The notes under the pieces: model-generated
Databases searched by the model: none
The model's input: only the letters and a program-made list of their open reading frames with translations
Told to the model about the DNA's origin: nothing
Shown: piece after piece, positions 29,437 to 41,383 of the stretch
Layout: every line of letters begins with the position of its first letter
Position numbering within the stretch: position 1 is the stretch's first letter
Made by a program: the position numbers and the translations under genes
Source: Lysobacterales bacterium
GTDB lineage: Bacteria > Pseudomonadota > Gammaproteobacteria > Xanthomonadales > SZUA-5
DNA: 64,000 bases
Direction of reading: 5' to 3'
Assembly: GCA_019187485.1 (NCBI GenBank)
Contig: JABAQR010000024.1
Coordinates: forward strand, 1-64,000

Positions 29437-29930
29437 GTCCGGTCATCGGTCACGCGCTGGTCGACGGAACCGCCTACCTGAGACTCGCAGGCGAGTTGCG
29501 TCACGACAACGTCGCCGCGCTCGAATTGCTGATCGAACACTGGTTCGGCAGTGAGGCGCCGGTTCCGCGTGCGTTGGTGATCGATCTCGGCGCGGTCGAC
29601 TTCCTGGACAGCACGGCGCTCGGTCTGCTCGCCGCCTGCCTGCGCGAGGCGCGCGCGCACGGACTCCCGCAACCACTGGTGTTTTCCACGCAGGCGGACA
29701 TCAACGCGCTGCTGCGCGGACTGCGTTTCGACGAATACTGCGGGATCGTCGAGCGCGCCGGCGACGCTGGACCGCCGGTTGCGACGTTGGCCACGTCGGC
29801 CGACGATCCCGCCGTGCAGAGCAGTGCCGCCACCATTCTGCGCGCGCACGAGGCGCTGATCGAGCTGCACGAGGCGAACCGGGTGGCCTTCCAGCCGGTG
29901 GTCGACTTGTTCAAGGCGGAGCTGCGCTGA
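29433..29930 (+). CDS. STAS-domain anti-sigma-factor antagonist
   Basis: A 165-residue protein with an N-terminal STAS domain (about residues 5-105). The phosphorylatable position is in VDFLDSTALG, Ser60/Thr61, matching SpoIIAA-like antagonists. The C-terminal 60 residues are an extra, mostly helical tail of unknown role. ATGA overlap with the REC-PP2C phosphatase gene implies tight co-expression: phosphatase activation would give unphosphorylated STAS protein able to bind its partner. The cognate kinase or anti-sigma factor is not in the window. Confidence 0.88.
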   Translation: MSPVIGHALVDGTAYLRLAGELRHDNVAALELLIEHWFGSEAPVPRALVIDLGAVDFLDSTALGLLAACLREARAHGLPQPLVFSTQADINALLRGLRFDEYCGIVERAGDAGPPVATLATSADDPAVQSSAATILRAHEALIELHEANRVAFQPVVDLFKAELR

Positions 29931-29947
29931 ACCCGCGGGCTGCCGGT

Positions 29948-30616
29948 TCAGTACGCCAGCGGCGGTGGTCCCCACCAGACCAACAGCGCCACCGCGCCGG
30001 CACACAGCACGAACAGTGTCGGCGCCAGCCACGGCGCGGCCCAGCGTGCATCCGCGCCATCGCTGCGGGTCTTGTGGCCGTGCAGCATCGGTGTCAGCAG
30101 GTCTTCGCGGCGTTTCAGCCAGTAGCCGGCGATTGCGACGACGTGCAGGGCGACCACTACCAGCAGGATCTGCTGCCCGAGGTGGTGCCAGTCTGTCCAG
30201 CGCTCGCTGGCGACGCTGGAAATCCGTTCCGACAGCGGTCCGTACCACTCGATTTCGTCGTTGCTGAAGAGCCCGCTGATCGCCTGCGCCAGCAGCAGGG
30301 CCAGCATCGCCAGCACCGCCAGGGCGCCGAGCGGGTTGTGCCCCAGGGGCGCGGGCGTGGTGCCGCGCAAGTAGGCGTAGAGCTTCCGTGGGCCGCGCAC
30401 GAAGTCGGAAAAGCGCGCGTGCTCGCTGCCGACGAAGCCCCAGCCGATGCGGAACAGCACCAGCGTGAGCGTCGCGTAGCCGAACCAGAAGTGCCAGCGC
30501 ATCGTCAGCAGCCCGTATTCGCCGGTGGCGTAGAGCCCGGCCACGCACACGACCAGCGCCCAGTGCGTCAGACGCACCGGCCAGTCCCATACCCGGATGC
30601 GGCGTGGTGTGCTCAT
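29948..30616 (-). CDS. Cytochrome b561 family membrane protein
   Basis: A 222-residue di-heme b-type cytochrome with four central membrane segments plus a fifth at the C-terminus. Candidate axial His are in RLTHWALV (first segment), MRWHFWFGYA (second), and WHHLGQQILL and ALHVVAIAGYW later. It resembles the nickel-hydrogenase/b561 group that moves electrons between quinol and periplasmic partners. Its ATG overlaps the stop of the MurD2-like gene (ATGA), so the two share a transcript without an obvious functional link. Confidence 0.88.
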   Translation of the reverse strand: MSTPRRIRVWDWPVRLTHWALVVCVAGLYATGEYGLLTMRWHFWFGYATLTLVLFRIGWGFVGSEHARFSDFVRGPRKLYAYLRGTTPAPLGHNPLGALAVLAMLALLLAQAISGLFSNDEIEWYGPLSERISSVASERWTDWHHLGQQILLVVVALHVVAIAGYWLKRREDLLTPMLHGHKTRSDGADARWAAPWLAPTLFVLCAGAVALLVWWGPPPLAY

Positions 30617-32013
30617 GTCCCAAGCCCCTCGATGCGTTCCTCTGTGGGTTCCAGACCAGCCAGGCGCGCGAAGGCGCGGCCGCGTTCGGCGTAGTCGCCG
30701 AACTGATCGAAGCTCGGCGCGCCCGGTGAGAGCAGCACGACGCCGCCGGGAGGCACCAGCGCGTGCGCCGCCGCGACGGCCTCGTCGAGGGTCGCGACCA
30801 GTTTCAGCGCTGGCCGCCGCTCTTCCGGCAATGCCGCGATCGTCTCCTCGATCCGCGCGTGGATGCGCGCGCCGTTCTGCCCCATCGCAACGACCCCGGC
30901 CGGCGGCTGCGCGGCGATATGGCGCGCGAACTCGCCCCAGTCCAGGCCACGGTCGAAGCCGCCCACCAGCACCACCGTCGGCGCCGGCGCGAGGCTCCTG
31001 AGCGCCGCCAGCGTGGCCTCCGGCGTGGTTGCGATGCTGTCGTCCACGTGGCGGATGCCCGCGCGTACTCCCACATGTGCGAGCCGGTGCGGCAGCGGCC
31101 TGAATTCGCGCACCGCGCGCAGCACCGAGCGCGGATCCAGGCCGAAGGCCTCGACCATGGTGAATGCGGCGGCGACGTTGCTGGCGTTGTGGGCGCCGGC
31201 GAGCTGGGTGTCGGCGAGCCCGATCACACGTTCCTCGTCGTGCCAGACCTCGGCGCCGCGTGCATGCCAGAAGCCGCGGTGGTTGAACAGTGTGCGTCGC
31301 TCGACACCGTCGGCGCGCTGCATCAGACGCGCATCGGCGGCGTTCAGCACCGCGAGATCGGCGGCGCCGGCGGTGAGCAGCTTGAGCTTGTCGCGATAGT
31401 AGGTTTCCTCGTCGCCGTGCCAGTCCAGGTGCTCGGGTGAGAGGTTCAGCACGGTCGCGATGGCCGGATGGCCGCCGAAGTCCGCCGCCTGGTAGCTGGA
31501 GATTTCGATCACCCAGTACTCCGGCTCGGGCTGCGGCTCCATCAGATCCAGCAGCGGCAGGCCGATGTTTCCGGCGAGCGCGGTGCGCGCGCCGCCGGCG
31601 CGCAGCAGGGCCGCAGTCAGTGCGCTGGTGGTGCTCTTGCCCTTGGTCCCGGTGATGGCGATGGTCTTGTCGTGACGGTGTTGGGCGAACCACATCGAGG
31701 TGCCGGAGATGAAACGGGTGCCTCGGAAATGCGCCCACTCCATCGCCCGGGCGTACCGATACGGACTGATGCCGGGCGACTTGATGACGATCTGGTAGGG
31801 GCCGAAGGTACCGGCCTGGATCTCCTCGGCGACTACCTCGACCATCGGATCGTGGCTGAAGTCCCAGGCCGCCGCTTCGGAGGGTGTGAGGATCACGCCA
31901 ATCTTCTTCTGCGGGAACAGCCCGCGCAGGAAGCGCAGGGCGGCCTGGCCCTCCTGGCCGTACCCCCAGACGGCGACCCTGCGCAACAGGAAGGCTTCGA
32001 GGCTGATGTGCAT
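30613..32013 (-). CDS. MurD2-like UDP-MurNAc-peptide ligase
   Basis: A 466-residue Mur ligase. The N-terminal Rossmann region has VAVWGYGQEG, the central domain has the ATP loop GTKGKSTTSAL near residue 121, then ISSYQ, LNLSPEHLDWHG and a carbamylated-Lys region YYRDKLKLL; the C-terminal domain has DDSIATTPEATLAAL. MurD adds glutamate to UDP-MurNAc-L-Ala. The divergent N-terminus and the absence of a mur/fts cluster suggest MurD2, the Xanthomonas enzyme that adds L-Glu and works with the epimerase MurL; no murL is visible here. Assignment between MurD and MurD2 is inference. Confidence 0.8.
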   Translation of the reverse strand: MHISLEAFLLRRVAVWGYGQEGQAALRFLRGLFPQKKIGVILTPSEAAAWDFSHDPMVEVVAEEIQAGTFGPYQIVIKSPGISPYRYARAMEWAHFRGTRFISGTSMWFAQHRHDKTIAITGTKGKSTTSALTAALLRAGGARTALAGNIGLPLLDLMEPQPEPEYWVIEISSYQAADFGGHPAIATVLNLSPEHLDWHGDEETYYRDKLKLLTAGAADLAVLNAADARLMQRADGVERRTLFNHRGFWHARGAEVWHDEERVIGLADTQLAGAHNASNVAAAFTMVEAFGLDPRSVLRAVREFRPLPHRLAHVGVRAGIRHVDDSIATTPEATLAALRSLAPAPTVVLVGGFDRGLDWGEFARHIAAQPPAGVVAMGQNGARIHARIEETIAALPEERRPALKLVATLDEAVAAAHALVPPGGVVLLSPGAPSFDQFGDYAERGRAFARLAGLEPTEERIEGLGT

Positions 32014-32100
32014 GAGCGTGCGGGCTGTCCTGGGGGCCGGATGATGCAGCGCGCCGGTGCTCGTTGGCAGCCCCCGCGACTGCTGCGGGGAGATGGCGAC

Positions 32101-32649
32101 TCAACAGTTCGGCTTGACCGGCTGCTCCTGGTAGCGCCGCACCGAGTCCAGGATCTCCTGCTTCGCGGCCTCGATGTCCTGCCAGCCCAGAACCTGGACC
32201 CACTTGCCTTTTTCGAGATCCTTGTAGTGCTCGAAGAAGTGCCGGATGCGCTCGCGGGTGTGTTCCGGCACGTCTTCCAGCGTCTGGAAATGGGCATAGG
32301 CGGAATAGGATTTCACGCTTGGCACCGCAATCAGCTTGGTGTCATCGCCGGCCTCGTCCCGCATCGCCAGCATGCCGATCGGGCGTACCCGGATCACCGA
32401 TCCGGGGATCAGCGGCAGCGGCATCACCACCAGCACGTCGGCGGGATCGCCGTCGCCCGACAGCGTGCGCGGGATATAGCCGTAGTTGCAGGGGTAGCGC
32501 ATCGGCGTGGTCAGCACGCGGTCGACGAAGATCGCCCCGGATTCCTTGTCCACCTCGTACTTGACCGGCTCGGCGTTCATCGGAATCTCGACGACGACGT
32601 TGACCTCGTGCGGCACATCGCGGCCGGCGGGGACGCGTTCCAGGCCCAT
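32101..32649 (-). CDS. ppa: Inorganic pyrophosphatase (family I)
   Basis: A 182-residue soluble pyrophosphatase that hydrolyses PPi to two phosphates and drives biosynthetic reactions. The signature DGDPADVLV with the three metal-binding Asp is intact, as are the KYEVDKESG and [10 protein letters not shown] segments and the C-terminal [12 protein letters not shown] 32649 follows a GGGAGAAC stretch and gives the normal length; 24 upstream codons are unsupported. Upstream of the MurD2-like gene on the same strand, divergent from serS. Confidence 0.96.
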   Translation of the reverse strand: MGLERVPAGRDVPHEVNVVVEIPMNAEPVKYEVDKESGAIFVDRVLTTPMRYPCNYGYIPRTLSGDGDPADVLVVMPLPLIPGSVIRVRPIGMLAMRDEAGDDTKLIAVPSVKSYSAYAHFQTLEDVPEHTRERIRHFFEHYKDLEKGKWVQVLGWQDIEAAKQEILDSVRRYQEQPVKPNC

Positions 32650-32729
32650 GCGGGTTCTCCCTTGCTTGGCGATGGACGAGTATGCCTCCGAGGCGTGGGG
32701 CGGGCGCCGGTTTCCGGTCATGCGCCTGA

Positions 32730-34337
<1,608 letters not shown>

Positions 34338-34381
34338 CGGTCGCGCGCAGGATGGGGTGGGCTTTGCCCTCGCGGGCTGCC

Positions 34382-34427
34382 CGCCAAAAGCAGAAGGCCC
34401 GCGTGTGCGGGCCTTCTGCTTTTGGCG
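34382..34427. terminator. Bidirectional intrinsic terminator
   Basis: A perfect 21-bp stem (34382-34402 and 34407-34427) with a GTGT loop lies between the convergent serS and BAX-inhibitor genes. The stem has a GC-rich top (AGAAGGCCCGC) and an AAAAG / CTTTT base, so each strand ends with a short U-run. This is the strongest terminator in the window. Confidence 0.92.
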
Positions 34428-34454
34428 ATCGAGTGATGAGTCGCAACCGGCCTC

Positions 34455-35117
34455 TCAGTCCTCGCCGCTGAAGAAGGCGAACAACCGCATCAGATGCATG
34501 AACAGCACCCAGATGCTGCCGAGCAGGCTGGTTGCGACGACGATGTAGTTGGCTTCCGGATCGTGGATCAGCTGGCTGGTCTCCCACAGGATCGCGGCCG
34601 AAACCAGCAGCACCGCGGCGCCAGAGATCATCAGGCTGAGGATCGGCGTCTGCAGGAAGATGTTGGCCACGATCGCGCCCAGCATCACCAGGAAGCCCAC
34701 GAACAGGAAGCCGCCGAGGAAGTTGAAGTTGCGGCGCGAGACCAGCGCGTATCCCGACAACGAGAAGAAAATCACGCTGGTGGCGGCCAGCGCGTAGACC
34801 GGGATGTTCGCATCCATGCGCAGGTAGAAGCCGACGATGGGACCGAGGAGGTAGCCAAGGCCGGCCGCGTAGACGAAGGACAGGACCAGACCGGCCGGGC
34901 TGTTGCGCGTGGCGTTGATCGCGAAGGGCATGCCGATCATGAAGGCCAGGAACATCCAGACGTTGATCACACCGGCCTGGCTGGCGACCGCGTACCAGGC
35001 GCTCAGTGCGGACACGCCGAGGATCATCGTCAGCAGCAGATAGGCATTGCGAATGGTCTTGGTGGTTTCGATCGCAGCGACTGCGCCGCGGGTCAGCACT
35101 GGGGTGGCGGTCGACAT
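34455..35117 (-). CDS. BAX inhibitor-1 (YbhL/YccA-like) membrane protein
   Basis: A 220-residue protein with seven membrane segments, as expected for the Bax1-I/TMBIM family. The N-terminal NAYLLLTMILGVSALSAW segment, the GLGYLLGPIVGFYL stretch, and the LHDPEANYIVVATSLLGSIWVLFMHLMRLF-like end (LIHDPEANYI, then VLFMHLM) are characteristic. In E. coli, YccA interacts with FtsH; others may be calcium leak channels. ATG 35117 is preferred to an open upstream stretch of 33 unsupported codons. It is convergent with serS. Confidence 0.92.
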   Translation of the reverse strand: MSTATPVLTRGAVAAIETTKTIRNAYLLLTMILGVSALSAWYAVASQAGVINVWMFLAFMIGMPFAINATRNSPAGLVLSFVYAAGLGYLLGPIVGFYLRMDANIPVYALAATSVIFFSLSGYALVSRRNFNFLGGFLFVGFLVMLGAIVANIFLQTPILSLMISGAAVLLVSAAILWETSQLIHDPEANYIVVATSLLGSIWVLFMHLMRLFAFFSGED

Positions 35118-35228
35118 GGGAGGCTCCGTGGATGGGTGGGCCGATTGTACAGATGGACACAGTGGATGCGACCTGAAGTGAGAGTGGCGTCGATGCGCCT
35201 TGATCGCAAGCGTCACGCGGTTGCCGGT

Positions 35229-36332
35229 TCAGCCAGCACCAACTCCCAGTTCGCGCACGACCTCTTCGGCCAGCGCCAGACAGGAGGTCAACCCTGGCGA
35301 TTCGATGCCGAGGAGGTTGACGAGGCCGTCGATGCCGTGCACTCCCGGCCCCTGCACCAGGAAGTCGGCGGCAGGTTCGGCGGGTCCGTGGATCTTCGGA
35401 CGCACGCCGACGAAATCCGGCAGCAGATCCTCGTCGCGCAGTGCCGGCCACCATTGCCGCACCGATGCCGCGAATTCGCCGCGGCGGCTGTCGTCGAAGC
35501 GGTAGTCGACGGTCTCCACCCAGCGCATGTCCGGACCGAAGCGACAGCGGCCGGTGATGTCCATGCCGAGGTGCACGCCCAGGCTGGCAGCGCCGGGCAG
35601 CGGATAGATGAGGCGCGCGAACGGCACCTTGCCGCGCGCGTAGTAATAGTGGCCCTGGCCGTAGCGCTGCGGCGGCAGCGTTGCCGCCGGCAACGCATCG
35701 ATGCGCTGCGCCAGCGCGATGGCGCCGAGGCCGGCGGCATTCACCAGGCGCCGGCAGCGCAGCGGCCCATCGGCGGTCTCGACGCTGAACTCGCCGTTGG
35801 CGCAGCGCACCGCCTGCGCCCGGGTGCGACACACCAGGCGCCCGCCGTGGGCCTCGAACTCGCCGAGCAGGGCGGTGACCAGTTCCGGCACGTCCACGAT
35901 GCCGGTGTTCGGCGAATCCAGCGCAGCCACACAGCGCAGCGCCGGTTCAAGCCTCAGAGCCTGCGCTCGCTCCAGCCAGTGGAGCTCGACGCCGTTGGCT
36001 GCTGCGCGGATTTCGATCACGCGCAGCGCCGGCACATCCTCCTCGCGCGTGGCGACGATCAGCTTGCCGCAACGCCGGTGGGCGATGCCGCGCTGCGCGC
36101 ACAGCGCATACAGCAGTTCGAGTCCGCGCACGCAGCAGCGTGCCTTCAGCGATCCGGTCGGGTAATACATGCCGGCATGGATGACGCCCGAATTGCGGCT
36201 GGAGATGCCCTCGCCCGGACGGTCTTCTTCCTCCAGGATCAGCACCTCGAGTCCCGTCTGCGCCAGCGCGCGTGCGCACGCCAGTCCGACCACGCCGGCG
36301 CCGACCACCACGGTGTCGATGTCGATGGGCAT
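35229..36332 (-). CDS. FAD-dependent L-2-hydroxyglutarate oxidase-like enzyme
   Basis: A 367-residue DAO-type flavoenzyme. The N-terminal dinucleotide fold is VVVGAGVVGLACARAL, followed by SSRNSGVIHAGMYYP, a motif typical of LhgO/L-2-hydroxyglutarate dehydrogenase, and VNAAGLGA plus a C-terminal GLVNLLGIESPGLTS flavin motif. Members oxidise L-2-hydroxyglutarate to 2-oxoglutarate and pass electrons to the quinone pool; glycine or glycerol-3-phosphate oxidases are alternatives. It is 111 bp upstream of the BAX-inhibitor gene on the same strand. Confidence 0.87.
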   Translation of the reverse strand: MPIDIDTVVVGAGVVGLACARALAQTGLEVLILEEEDRPGEGISSRNSGVIHAGMYYPTGSLKARCCVRGLELLYALCAQRGIAHRRCGKLIVATREEDVPALRVIEIRAAANGVELHWLERAQALRLEPALRCVAALDSPNTGIVDVPELVTALLGEFEAHGGRLVCRTRAQAVRCANGEFSVETADGPLRCRRLVNAAGLGAIALAQRIDALPAATLPPQRYGQGHYYYARGKVPFARLIYPLPGAASLGVHLGMDITGRCRFGPDMRWVETVDYRFDDSRRGEFAASVRQWWPALRDEDLLPDFVGVRPKIHGPAEPAADFLVQGPGVHGIDGLVNLLGIESPGLTSCLALAEEVVRELGVGAG

Positions 36333-36530
36333 GGCGCGCTCCGCTGCGAGTTGTCCCATTCTAGGAGCGTCGCACGACCCGTGATCCGACGGGCGTCCTT
36401 GCGGTGCGCATGAGCCAGGTGCGGGGCGGTTTCCCGGTTCGTGCGCGGCACCACCGGAATCCGAGCCGGCACCCCAGCGAATCGCGCTATCGTCGGCGCC
36501 CCGCGCGATTCCCGAGCCGTCCGACCGGAC

Positions 36531-37301
36531 ATGCCCCGCTACGCCATCGGCATCGAGTACGACGGCACCGAATTCCTCGGCTGGCAGACCCAGCACCAGG
36601 AGCCAACGGTGCAATCGGTGCTGGAGCGCGCGCTGGCATTCGTCGCCGACGAGAAAGTCGAGGCGGTCTGCGCCGGGCGCACCGACACCGGCGTGCACGC
36701 GCGCGGCCAGGTCGCGCATTTCGACTGCGCAGCCGAGCGTCGCGAGTACTCCTGGCTGATGGGCGTCAATTCGCGGCTGCCGGCGAGTGTCGCCTTGCGC
36801 TGGGCGCGGCCGGTGCGCGACGACTTCCACGCGCGCTACGCCGCGCGCAGCCGCGCCTATCGCTACCGAATCCTGCGCCGCGCCACCCGGCCGGCGCTCG
36901 ACAGCCGCCACGCCACCTGGGTGCGCGAGCCGCTCGACGTGCCGGCCCTGCGCGCCGCGATCCCGGCGTTGATCGGCGAGCACGACTTCACCAGCTTCCG
37001 CACCGTGGCCTGCCAGTCGCGCTCGCCGGTGCGCGACCTGCGCCGCATCGATGTCCGCGAGGACGGCGAGTTCCTCGATCTCGAGTTCGAGGCCAACGCC
37101 TTCCTGCACCACATGATCCGCAACCTCGTCGGCAGCCTGCTGGTGGTCGCCAGGGGCGTGCAGCCGCCGGACTGGATCGGGCGGGTGCTCGCCGCGCGCG
37201 ACCGCACGATCGCCGGACCGACCGCCCCCGCGCAGGGCTTGACCTTCCTCGCGGCCCGCTATCCCACCGAATGGGGACTGCCGCCGGAGCACACGCTGTG
37301 A
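36531..37301 (+). CDS. truA: tRNA pseudouridine(38-40) synthase TruA
   Basis: A 256-residue enzyme that isomerises uridines 38-40 in the tRNA anticodon arm. The catalytic Asp is in AGRTDTGVHARGQVAHF, and YDGTEFLGWQ, ARSRAYRYRI and NAFLHHMIRNLVG motifs are present. ATG 36531 gives the normal start (MPRYAIGIEYDGT). The stop overlaps the trpF GTG. truA-trpF-trpB-trpA-accD-folC is a conserved gammaproteobacterial run. Confidence 0.97.
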   Translation: MPRYAIGIEYDGTEFLGWQTQHQEPTVQSVLERALAFVADEKVEAVCAGRTDTGVHARGQVAHFDCAAERREYSWLMGVNSRLPASVALRWARPVRDDFHARYAARSRAYRYRILRRATRPALDSRHATWVREPLDVPALRAAIPALIGEHDFTSFRTVACQSRSPVRDLRRIDVREDGEFLDLEFEANAFLHHMIRNLVGSLLVVARGVQPPDWIGRVLAARDRTIAGPTAPAQGLTFLAARYPTEWGLPPEHTL

Positions 37302-37901
37302 AGCACGGAGTGCGCGTGAAGTTCTGCGGTTTCACCAACGTCGAGGACGTGCGCGCCGCGGTGGCGCTCGGCGTCGACGCGATCGGGCTGGTGTTCGTGC
37401 CGGCGAGCAAGCGACGGGTCGGCATCGGGCGCGCGCAGGACATCGTCGCCGCAGTGCCGCCTTTCGTGACCACCGTCGGCCTGTTCCTGGACGCGCCAGC
37501 GGACGAGGTCGCGCGCGTGCTCGCCGCGGTCCCGCTCGACCTGTTGCAGTTCCACGGCAGCGAGCCGCCGGAGCAGTGCGCGGCCTTCGGCCGCCCCTAC
37601 CTGAAGGCGCTGGCGATGGGGGATGGCATCGACGCCGTGGCCGCCGCTTCCCGCTATGCTGGCGCTCGCGGGATCCTGCTGGACGCGCACCGCAGCGGCG
37701 AGCAGGGTGGATCCGGGCTGCGCTTCGACTGGTCGCGGATCCCGCCGGAGTTGGCGCCGCGCATCGTGCTCGCCGGCGGGCTCGCGGCAGACAACGTCGC
37801 CGCCGCGATCGCCGCGGTGCATCCCTACGCCGTCGACGTCGCCAGCGGCATCGAATCGGCGCCCGGGCAGAAATGTCCGGCGCGCATGCAGGCTTTCATG
37901 A

Positions 37902-39146
<1,245 letters not shown>

Positions 39147-39167
39147 CGGCGGCGGCTGCGCCGCCGC

Positions 39168-39300
39168 AGTGAGTGGTGAGTGGTGAGTGGCAAGAGCCCG
39201 CACGATTCATCACCACGACTCACCGGACAGACAGGGCATGCGCCACGATGCGGCCCGCCGGCTTCTGCTACTCACTACTCACTACTCACTACTCACCGCT
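39168..39300. repeat. Mirrored heptad element B (units GTGAGTG / CTACTCA)
   Basis: The left arm has three GTGAGTG units (39169-39189) followed by GCAAGAGC. The right arm has GCTTCTG followed by four CTACTCA units (39268-39295). The arms pair along about 28 positions, with a G-T wobble recurring once per heptad. The loop is about 65 bases. The element sits between trpB and trpA, so it is probably transcribed with the operon and ends three bases before the trpA ATG. Confidence 0.8.
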
Positions 39301-39303
39301 TCC

Positions 39304-40119
39304 ATGCCCAACCGCATCGATACCCGCTTCGCCGCGCTGCGCGCCGCCGGTCGTCCTGGCCTGATCACCTTCACCACCGCTGGCGACCCGGATCCGGCGT
39401 TGACGGTCGACGTGCTGCACGCGCTGGTGCGCCACGGCGCGGACCTCGTCGAACTCGGCATGCCCTTCTCCGACCCGATGGCCGACGGCCCGGTGATCCA
39501 GCAGGCCAACGAGCGCGCGCTCGCCAGGCATGTCGGTCTCGCGCACGTGCTCGAGGCCTTGCGCGGCTTCCGTGCGAGCGACGCGGACACGCCGGTGGTG
39601 CTGATGGGGTATCTCAATCCGATCGAGCGCTACGGCTTCGAGCGCTTCGCGGTCGCTGCGGCGGCGGCTGGCGCCGACGGACTGCTGCTGGTGGATTGCC
39701 CGATCGAGGAATCGGCGGGCTACGAGGCCGTGCTGCAGCGCCTGGGCCTGCACCAGGTCTACCTGCTGGCGCCGACGACGCCACCGGAACGACGATCGCG
39801 GATCGCCGCGAAGGCCGGCGGTTTCCTCTACTACGTGTCCTTCAAGGGCATCACCGGCGCCGGGCACCTCGAGACCGCGCAGGCGATGGCCGCGCTCGAT
39901 GAATTGCGTGGCCTCTCGCAGGCGCCGCTCGCGGTCGGCTTCGGCATCCGCGACGCAGCCACCGCCGCGCTGCTCGGCGCGCACGCACAGGCGATCGTGA
40001 TCGGCAGCGTGCTGGTCGAACGCCTCGCCGACGCGCGCGACGCCAGCCAGGTCGACGCCGCAGTGGCATCATGCCTGCCCCCGATCCGCGACGCGCTGCA
40101 CGCCCTCCGCGGCGGTTGA
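39304..40119 (+). CDS. trpA: Tryptophan synthase alpha chain
   Basis: A 271-residue TIM-barrel subunit that cleaves indole-3-glycerol phosphate and channels indole to TrpB. The catalytic Glu is in [16 protein letters not shown] and the catalytic Asp region is [23 protein letters not shown] and GFGIRD are the phosphate loops. ATG 39304 follows directly on the right arm of repeat element B; no Shine-Dalgarno is visible, so the C/T-rich heptads occupy the place of a ribosome binding site. Confidence 0.97.
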   Translation: MPNRIDTRFAALRAAGRPGLITFTTAGDPDPALTVDVLHALVRHGADLVELGMPFSDPMADGPVIQQANERALARHVGLAHVLEALRGFRASDADTPVVLMGYLNPIERYGFERFAVAAAAAGADGLLLVDCPIEESAGYEAVLQRLGLHQVYLLAPTTPPERRSRIAAKAGGFLYYVSFKGITGAGHLETAQAMAALDELRGLSQAPLAVGFGIRDAATAALLGAHAQAIVIGSVLVERLADARDASQVDAAVASCLPPIRDALHALRGG

Positions 40120-40135
40120 CCAGGGGAACAGCCCG

Positions 40136-40174
40136 GCTCTTCCCTTTTCCTTTCCCTTTTCCTTTTTCCTCCCC
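40136..40174 (+). repeat. Polypyrimidine repeat before accD
   Basis: A 39-base run made only of C and T in CCCTTTTCCTTT-like units occupies the space immediately before the accD ATG. No purine-rich partner arm is visible upstream because trpA coding sequence ends 16 bases earlier. As with trpA, the position where a Shine-Dalgarno is expected is replaced by a pyrimidine repeat. It may be a one-armed relative of the mirrored elements. Confidence 0.7.
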
Positions 40175-40175
40175 C

Positions 40176-41033
<858 letters not shown>

Positions 41034-41043
41034 AGCGGTTGTC

Positions 41044-41359
41044 GGTTGCTGGTTGTCGGCAGCGAAGCTCGCCCGGCCGGCCGCGTAGCGAGTTCGAGTG
41101 AGTTAGTCACCGCGGGTCCGACCCGCGAGGGATGAAAGGTGGTCGCTCCGCCCAGGGGTGGAAAAGCGTTGGACGCAAAGGACGCAAAGGGGAAAAGAAA
41201 GGACGCAAAGGAGAGCGCAAGCAGAATCGTCCGCCCGCTCCTGCATTTCTTTGCGTCCTTTGCGTGCTTTGCGTCCACTGACCGGCGCTGCGATCAGCGC
41301 GTGATCTCAGGGCCGGGGCCAGCTCTTGGTTTCTTCGTAGCTGCCGACGACCGCCAACC
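41044..41359. repeat. Outer mirrored element D1 (GGTTGTC heptads)
   Basis: Three heptads GGTTGTC, GGTTGCT, GGTTGTC (41037-41057) begin four bases after the accD stop. The 20-base arm at 41044-41063 is complementary at 17 of 20 positions to 41340-41359, just upstream of folC. Short outer GAGC/GCTC edges extend the match. The arms enclose about 276 bases, including an 8-bp hairpin at 41111-41127 and the whole of element D2. This fills the 350-bp accD-folC gap, where no gene is seen. Confidence 0.65.
41171..41276. repeat. Inner mirrored element D2 (nonamer GGACGCAAA)
   Basis: The left arm has GGACGCAAA at 41171, 41180 and 41201, the third offset by a GGGGAAAAGAAA stretch. The right arm has TTTGCGTCC, TTTGCGTGC and TTTGCGTCC at 41250-41276. 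The loop is about 40 bases and itself has a short GAGAGCG/CGCTC pairing. The element is nested within the D1 arms. Confidence 0.85.
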
Positions 41360-41383
41360 CTTGCTCGCCGGATCGATCGCTTC

